Assembly: GCA_964542425.1 (NCBI GenBank)
Contig: CAZIUB010000008.1
Location: 4,288-68,287 of the forward strand
Length of the DNA stretch: 64,000 bases
Source of the DNA: Dongia_A sp964542425
GTDB taxonomy: Bacteria; Pseudomonadota; Alphaproteobacteria; Dongiales; Dongiaceae
Direction: 5' to 3'
In this document: positions 58,878-64,000 of the stretch, piece after piece
Numbering within the stretch: the first letter of the stretch is position 1
Layout of the letters: each line of letters begins with the position of its first letter
Notes under the pieces: model-generated
What the model saw: the letters and a program-made list of their open reading frames with translations, nothing else
The model's database searches: none
What the model was told of the DNA's origin: nothing
Made by a program: the position numbers and the translations under genes

Positions 58878-59081
58878 TCAGAAAAGTTCCGGATTCTGCT
58901 GCAGCAGGGTCTCGACGTCGCGATCGATCTTGACCCGGACCTCCTGCTCGATCTTGACGTTGAGATTGATCACGATGGGCTTGTCCGGCGCCTCCACCTT
59001 GACGGTGGGCGTGCAGGCGAGGAGGCCAAGCGCAAGCATGGCCAAAAAGCTGGATCGAAGGGGGATATCGGACAAGGGCAC
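58878..59081 (-). CDS. ynbE: YnbE family lipoprotein
   Basis: A 67-residue lipoprotein: the lipobox LGLLAC at residues 18-23, then TPTVKVEAPDKPIVINLNVK and IEQEVRVKIDRDVETLLQQN. In Escherichia coli YnbE stacks with YdbH to bridge the periplasm to the outer membrane. Small size and position between ydbL and ydbH support the call. Confidence 0.9.
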   Translation of the reverse strand: MPLSDIPLRSSFLAMLALGLLACTPTVKVEAPDKPIVINLNVKIEQEVRVKIDRDVETLLQQNPELF

Positions 59082-59086
59082 GGTTC

Positions 59087-62000
59087 CTATTGCAGTTCGA
59101 TCAATCGCTGCTCGATGATAGAGGGCACTTGATAGCCCGCCAAGCCTTTCCGCAGCGCCTGATCCAGTTTGCCCGTTAGGGTCAGGTTGAACTCCACCGG
59201 GTAACCTTCGTAGAAATTGGGGTTGTCGCCCGAAATATGCAAGGCTAGCACCGTGTCGCCGGTCAGCTTTCGGTCCAATCGAACGATCAATTCTTCGTAA
59301 TGAAAGTCGGAAAGGGCTGAAAGCGCCAGTTCGACCGATTGGCCGGCATTGACAAGCGCGGCCGGCGCCTGCGCGCGGTCATAGCGCAAAACGCCCGGCC
59401 CCCGCGCGGAAAGGATGGCATCGGCGATGATGATGCCATCGGCGAACAGGGTGACCGGCACGCTTCCCGAAACCTCGCCCTCGCCCGATAGCCCGGCGAT
59501 TCCCGCCAGTTTGAACAATTCGGCGACCGAGAGCCGATCGATGGTCAGGAACAGCCGTTGGCCGGGCCGGGTGAGCGAGATTAGCCCCGGCTCCAGAATA
59601 GCGGTTCCCCCGACGAGGCCCAGCTTTCCTTCCTTGACCGTGAGTTCGGTTCCGTCCAGCTCGAAGCGAAACAAGGCCGCCTGCATCGGCAATCCGGTGA
59701 CGATCTGCTCGATGGCGATCACCTGATCCGGCTTGGTGGAAACCGGCCAGAGCCGGTCGATTTCGATGACGCCATTCAAATTGGAGAGGATGATCGGCCC
59801 GGCGCGGCCGGAAAGTTGTTCCAACGCCAAGCGAAGATCGGAGGTCATTTCGCCCCCTTGCCAGGCAATCGCGCCCTTGAGCGCGATCGACCCCGAAACC
59901 TCGCGCAAGGTCCGCTTGAGCCGTGGCGCGAGTGCGGCCGGCTGCAATCCTTCCGCGTCGAAGCGAAGCGGGCCGAGATCAAGATCGGCCGAACCCTGGC
60001 CTTTGGCCAGATCGACTTTCACCGACGCGCGACCGAGATCGACACCGGATTCTCCGGCGCTGCGAAGGCCAAGTCTCGCCTCGAGACGGCCCCTGGCCAG
60101 CCGGCCCTTGGCTCGCAGGGCAAGGTCGCCGAGATCGGGCACCAAGGCGAGCGCCCCGATCTTCACCCCGAAATCGATGCCTCGATCGTCGCCGCCGGCC
60201 TCAAGATCGATGCCGGAACCGCGCCAGCCTCGATCGGGCACCGCAAGTGCCAGGCCCTTTCCCTTGGCCGACCAGCGAATGCCATCTTTCCCGGCGCCGA
60301 ACCGAAACTCCAAATCCATCGGTGCCGCCTCGACGCGCTCGCCCTCAAGAGTGATCCGGCGCGCCTCCAGGTGCATCGGCAGCTCGACATCGAGCGCGCC
60401 GGTCGCCATGTCATGGCTTGCCGATCGCGCGCCCGGCATGAGGATTGCCACAAGATCGTCCAGTTGGGCGCTCTGTTCCGGCCCCTCGACCCGACCCAAT
60501 GCGATTTTCGCCGGGGCCGTCAGATCAATGGTGACGTGACTTGGATCGGCGTTCAGCGCGATCGGCACATCCGCTACGACATCGTTCACCCGCCATCCCG
60601 CTTGCGCGAAGGCATGTCCTTTTGCCGCCAGCTTGGCGCTGGCCGCGATCCGGGTCCGCCAGTCATTGTGCGCGAGATCGAATTGCAGGACATTCGATTG
60701 CGTGGGCATGGCAAGGGAAAGGCTTGCCGATCCGATCTTGTCCTTGTCGCCACTGCCTTGCGTGGCCTCGATCCGCCCGATGGCGACAATCGCCGGGGCC
60801 GCCAAGTCGACGGTGAGGCGATCGGGATCGGCACTCAGCACGACCGGAAATTCGGCCGTGACATTGCTGGCGCGCCATCCGGCTTGCGCGAAGGCTTGTC
60901 CCTTTGCCCCTAGCGTGGCGATGCCCTCAATTCGTGCGCGCCAAGTCATATCCGCGTGATCGAATTGCAGGACATTCGATTGCGCCGGCAAGGCCATGGA
61001 AAAATCCACGGGCCCGATTTCGCCCGTGCCGTCGCCGAGTTGCGTGGCCTCGATCCGCCCCGCCGATTCCAGACTCAAACCGACGGATTGTCCGGTTCTT
61101 GTGACCGACAAGGGCAATTCGGCGGCAATTGCCTTGGCCGACCAGCCGGCATGGACGGTGTCCTTCGCATCGGCCGATACTGTCAGCGCGGCGCTGGCGT
61201 CACCAACGCCCGACAAGGGTAGGTTCGCATTGCCCTCAATGTTCATTACTAAGCTCGGGAGGGCTCCGCCGCTCAAATCCAGGTTCATCTCGGAAACGAC
61301 GATCCGATCCCCGCGCGGCAGGACCTTGGCGCGCAAATTTCCATCGATCGGATGGGGCAGGTCGGGCACCGCCACGCCACCAAAATGCACCTCGGCTGTT
61401 ATCGGATTCTCCAGACCAAAATCCGCGCCCGTCGGATCGAGCGCGGCGAAGCTCGCCCGCAACGAGACGTTTCCCGCACTCGGCCGCCAATCTTGCGCCA
61501 ATTCCCAGGCCGGCGATCGCCAATCCAGCATGACCTCGATGTCGCCCGTGAATCGCGGCGCTTCGGGAAATCCGGTCGCGGTCAGTTGCCATTGGCCATA
61601 GCTGTGCGCGTCTGAATCGACGATGTGGCCGTCACTTTCGAGCCTTTCGCCATCAAAGGATACCCGACCGACCGCGGCGAAAACGCCTTTCGGAGACTTG
61701 ATCCGAACCCCGACCTGCTCGAATTCGATTCGCGGCGGCAGTGGGGTTCTCGCCTTTGGGTCGTCGCCGGCGCCCAGCAGGGGCTTCAAAATGTCAAGAT
61801 CGGTCCGGCCATCCGCTCCGACCGTGAGCGATAGGGTCAGCATGTCCACGGCGATGGCATCGATCCGACCTGCGAGCAATTCGCGCCAGCGATAGGCAAC
61901 CGCGATTCCCTTGGCATCAATTCCGCTGGCCCCGATGACGACCGGACCCCCGACATGAAGGGCAGCGATACGCGTCCCATCGATGTCCAGCCGCTCGAAT

Positions 62001-62140
62001 TGGAGATCGACCGGAATTCCGAGCTGGGCTTCAAGCCACGCCTCCCCCACGCTTCCCGCCAGTTCTACCCGCCATAGAAACGCCGCGCCGATCAGGGCGC
62101 CGAGCACGGCCAGGGTGGCGAGTATTGGTCTGCGACGCAT
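59087..62140 (-). CDS. ydbH: YdbH family intermembrane lipid-transport protein
   Basis: A 1017-residue AsmA-like bridge protein. An N-terminal inner-membrane anchor (ATLAVLGALIGAAFLWRVEL, about 9-28) is followed by a very long beta-rich periplasmic region. The C-terminal part has the YdbH signature region (RLSVAELFKLAGIAGLSGEG, GEVSGSVPVTLFADGI and VEFNLTLTGKLDQALRKGL). Two internal segments repeat each other (GQAFAQAGWRASNV and GHAFAQAGWRVNDV, each after TQSNVLQFD- or AQSNVLQFD-type strands), suggesting domain duplication. The small ynbE/ydbL genes follow. Confidence 0.9.
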   Translation of the reverse strand: MRRRPILATLAVLGALIGAAFLWRVELAGSVGEAWLEAQLGIPVDLQFERLDIDGTRIAALHVGGPVVIGASGIDAKGIAVAYRWRELLAGRIDAIAVDMLTLSLTVGADGRTDLDILKPLLGAGDDPKARTPLPPRIEFEQVGVRIKSPKGVFAAVGRVSFDGERLESDGHIVDSDAHSYGQWQLTATGFPEAPRFTGDIEVMLDWRSPAWELAQDWRPSAGNVSLRASFAALDPTGADFGLENPITAEVHFGGVAVPDLPHPIDGNLRAKVLPRGDRIVVSEMNLDLSGGALPSLVMNIEGNANLPLSGVGDASAALTVSADAKDTVHAGWSAKAIAAELPLSVTRTGQSVGLSLESAGRIEATQLGDGTGEIGPVDFSMALPAQSNVLQFDHADMTWRARIEGIATLGAKGQAFAQAGWRASNVTAEFPVVLSADPDRLTVDLAAPAIVAIGRIEATQGSGDKDKIGSASLSLAMPTQSNVLQFDLAHNDWRTRIAASAKLAAKGHAFAQAGWRVNDVVADVPIALNADPSHVTIDLTAPAKIALGRVEGPEQSAQLDDLVAILMPGARSASHDMATGALDVELPMHLEARRITLEGERVEAAPMDLEFRFGAGKDGIRWSAKGKGLALAVPDRGWRGSGIDLEAGGDDRGIDFGVKIGALALVPDLGDLALRAKGRLARGRLEARLGLRSAGESGVDLGRASVKVDLAKGQGSADLDLGPLRFDAEGLQPAALAPRLKRTLREVSGSIALKGAIAWQGGEMTSDLRLALEQLSGRAGPIILSNLNGVIEIDRLWPVSTKPDQVIAIEQIVTGLPMQAALFRFELDGTELTVKEGKLGLVGGTAILEPGLISLTRPGQRLFLTIDRLSVAELFKLAGIAGLSGEGEVSGSVPVTLFADGIIIADAILSARGPGVLRYDRAQAPAALVNAGQSVELALSALSDFHYEELIVRLDRKLTGDTVLALHISGDNPNFYEGYPVEFNLTLTGKLDQALRKGLAGYQVPSIIEQRLIELQ

Positions 62141-62244
62141 CGCGCGAAGGGCCTTTCCGTTGCGCGGGGTCAGTGTATCGTGAAGCCCGGCGGCGGCAAT
62201 GGTCGCTTGCCCGACCTTGCAATATCGACGTAAACGCTCATCGC

Positions 62245-63783
62245 ATGCCTGTTTCCCCCCGAATGCTTGGCGCGCTCGCCGCCGGCACCCTGGTGCTGGC
62301 CGGTATCGCCGGATTGACGGCGGAATCCGGGCGCCGGGCCGGAGCGGGCAGGGAGCTGCGCCCGGTCGATTGCTGGTTCGAGGCGCCGGACGATTTTTCC
62401 GCCACCTGCCACCGGCTGGCGGTTCCCGAAAGCCGGTCGGGCGGCAGCGCGTTCATGCTGGAGATTCCGGTGGTCATTCTCTCCGTGCCGGGCAAGCGCC
62501 AGCGCGAGGATGCCATCGTCCATCTGGCCGGCGGGCCGGGCGATGGCGCCTGGATCGACGACCAGCGCATCGATTTCTGGTGGGATTTCATCCGCGAGAA
62601 CACCTGGCTCAACCAGCGTGACCTGATCCTGCTCGACCAGAGGGGCACCGGCAACGTCACGCCGCGCATGGATTGCCCGGAATTGGAGCTTCTGACGCTG
62701 GCGTTCCTGTCCCCGGACATGAACAATGCCATCGCCTTCCGCCTGTTGCGCGAGGCGGCGGGCGCGTGCCACGCCCGGGTCATCGCCGAGGGGCACGATC
62801 CGGCGAGCTACACGACCCGGGAAAGCGCCCTGGATTTGCACGACCTCCACGACGCGCTGGGTGCGGAAAAGTGGAACGTCTACGGACTCTCCTACGGCAC
62901 GCGCCTGGCGCTCGCTTATCTGCGCCACTACCCCCAGGATTTCCGGAGTGTGATACTCGATTCCGCCGATCCGCCGCAGATCGATTTCCATGGCGACGAT
63001 GCCTGGCGCACCGAGCGCGCCTTCGAAATCCTGTTCGAGGCCTGCGCCCGCGACGCCGCTTGCCGCTCCTGGTATCCCAATCTCAAGGCACGGCTGATAG
63101 CCCTGGTGCATCGATACAACACGAAGATCCTCAATTTCGAGACGGAGGGCCCTAGCCAAACCGAGACCGCGACGGTGCGGCTCAGCGGCGATCTCATCCT
63201 CGCTTATCTGTTCCTGCATCTGTACAACCGCGACGACATCGAGCGGGTGCCCCGGATCATCGACATCTTCGATCGCGGCCAGGCAGGCGATGTCGCCGAC
63301 GAATTTGGGCGCCTGATCGAGCTGTGGATCGAGCGCGAGGATTGGGGCGAGGGACTGGCCCTCACCATCGATTGCGCCGAGGAATATCCGTATGCCGATG
63401 CCGCCCAGGTGCTGGCGAGTTATCGGGCCTACCCGCTCCTGCAATCCTTGGCCTATCGCCTGCCGCCCTTCGTGGCCTGCGCGTCCTGGCCGGTCCCCGG
63501 CGCGGATTCTTCCGGGAAGGAATTGGTGCGATCGGCGGTGCCCGCGCTCGTTCTTGCCGGGAGCTTCGATCCGATCACGCCGCCCGCCTACGGGCGCCAG
63601 ACCGCGACCGGTCTCGCAAACAGCCACTTCCTGGAATTTTCGAACGTTGGTCATGACGTGCTTGGCAATGAGCCCTGCGCGGGCCGCCTGGCGGCGATTT
63701 TCCTCGATGATCCGAAGCGGGCGCCGAACGATCCCTGCCTGCTATCGCTCAGGCCGCCGCAATTCCAGCCGCCGGTCGAGTAG
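62245..63783 (+). CDS. Secreted alpha/beta hydrolase, tripeptidyl aminopeptidase-like
   Basis: A 512-residue protein with an N-terminal signal segment (MLGALAAGTLVLAGIAGLTA, residues 6-25). The layout matches TAP-like/proline iminopeptidase-type hydrolases: HLAGGPGDGAWIDD (oxyanion-hole HGGPG-like), LLDQRGTGNVTPRMDCPE, nucleophile elbow VYGLSYGTRLALAYLRHY, Asp in VLAGSFDPITPPAYG and His in FSNVGHDVLG. Many cysteines suggest a disulfide-rich periplasmic protein. The start at 62245 is chosen over a longer frame that reads through the ydbH leader. The substrate is unknown. Confidence 0.88.
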   Translation: MPVSPRMLGALAAGTLVLAGIAGLTAESGRRAGAGRELRPVDCWFEAPDDFSATCHRLAVPESRSGGSAFMLEIPVVILSVPGKRQREDAIVHLAGGPGDGAWIDDQRIDFWWDFIRENTWLNQRDLILLDQRGTGNVTPRMDCPELELLTLAFLSPDMNNAIAFRLLREAAGACHARVIAEGHDPASYTTRESALDLHDLHDALGAEKWNVYGLSYGTRLALAYLRHYPQDFRSVILDSADPPQIDFHGDDAWRTERAFEILFEACARDAACRSWYPNLKARLIALVHRYNTKILNFETEGPSQTETATVRLSGDLILAYLFLHLYNRDDIERVPRIIDIFDRGQAGDVADEFGRLIELWIEREDWGEGLALTIDCAEEYPYADAAQVLASYRAYPLLQSLAYRLPPFVACASWPVPGADSSGKELVRSAVPALVLAGSFDPITPPAYGRQTATGLANSHFLEFSNVGHDVLGNEPCAGRLAAIFLDDPKRAPNDPCLLSLRPPQFQPPVE

Positions 63784-63796
63784 CCCGAGAGGGAAT

Positions 63797-63842
63797 TGAA
63801 TTGGGGTCAGAGTGCTGGGGAATTGGGGTCAGAGTGCGATTG
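63797..63842 (+). repeat. GGGGTCAGAGTGCGATTG repeat, two tandem units
   Basis: GAATTGGGGTCAGAGTGC and GAATTGGGGTCAGAGTGCGA lie in tandem, the second followed by TTGTTCAAGC. They are the same units as at 49332-49382. They lie between the hydrolase stop and the insertion sequence. Confidence 0.7.
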
Positions 63843-63869
63843 TTCAAGCATATTCTCACTGGAGTGGAC

Positions 63870-64000
63870 CCCTAAAGTGAGACACGGATAATGGGGACAG
63901 TTCTTAGGGGGAGAACTGATGTCCAAGGTAGTCCGTGTTTTCAGTCGAGAGATGAAGCTGGCGGCGCTTCGGCGCATGCTGGCGGGGGAGAATGTGAGCG
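63870..64000 (+). mobile_element. Left end of an insertion sequence (cut by the window edge)
   Basis: The stretch TGGACCCCTAAAGTGAGACA, followed by CGGATAATGGGGACAGTTCT, looks like the terminal region of an IS, leading into an ORF with AGGGGGAGAACTG upstream. The right end is outside the window, so the family cannot be fixed. The helix-turn-helix-like protein start suggests IS3-type. Confidence 0.6.
63919..64000 (+). CDS. Transposase N-terminus (partial, IS3-like)
   Basis: Begins MSKVVRVFSREMKLAALRRM and continues LAGENVS to the window edge: a short basic N-terminus leading into a helix-turn-helix, as in IS3-family OrfA. Only 27 codons are visible. Confidence 0.6.
   Translation, partial: MSKVVRVFSREMKLAALRRMLAGENVS

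Overview
The window is a GC-rich chromosome segment from an alphaproteobacterium, most like the Rhodospirillales. Three things suggest this: the gene order (ribosomal block, then a Do-type protease, RarA, RluC, a HAD phosphatase and the F1-assembly chaperone ATP12), a PccB/PccA carboxylase pair, and a MoxR-CoxE-XdhC maturation cluster. Species cannot be named from the sequence alone.

Layout: 1-11136 holds the end of the S10 operon and the spc and alpha operons (rpsC end through rplQ), all on the plus strand and in conserved order. 11382-19480 is housekeeping: DegP-like protease, RarA, isochorismatase-like protein, pseudouridine synthase, HAD phosphatase, AsmA-like protein and ATP12. 19679-23735 is a foreign-looking, visibly AT-richer three-gene cassette: a C2H2 zinc-finger protein, a coiled-coil protein, and an Hsp70-like protein whose lid is replaced by a zinc knuckle. 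I cannot match it to a named system and consider it the best candidate for an undescribed one. 23936-27754 is a propionyl-CoA carboxylase operon with acylphosphatase. 27885-31128 carries an RTX protein, a hicAB toxin-antitoxin pair, lipB and a duplicated tRNA-Leu region. 31250-49306 is mixed metabolism: malic enzyme, MgtE, RidA, SDR, acyl-CoA dehydrogenase, an isomerase, a 2-ketoarginine-type decarboxylase, DadA, a FAD oxidoreductase, a GreA/B-like factor and a cold-shock protein. 49636-58499 is a CoxD/CoxE/XdhC/MocA maturation cluster split by a type II restriction-modification island (cytosine methyltransferase, HNH endonuclease, Vsr) and by a higA with a broken higB. 58513-62140 is ydbL-ynbE-ydbH, involved in envelope lipid transport. 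62245-63783 is a secreted alpha/beta hydrolase, and the start of an insertion sequence lies at the right edge.

The most striking non-coding feature is a family of about 143-bp double-hairpin (DH) elements, with twelve copies plus one half copy. Four lie in or directly after the ribosomal operons. Several are bordered by CTAG. Two carry their own Shine-Dalgarno and ATG and so provide the 5' end of the gene they precede (acyl-CoA dehydrogenase, alpha/beta hydrolase). One supplies the last codons and stop of the MocA fusion protein. A second family of CTAG-bordered perfect palindromes, and two REP-like families (GGAAAAGGGGACGCTACCC and GGGGTCAGAGTGCGATTG), are also spread through the intergenic spaces.
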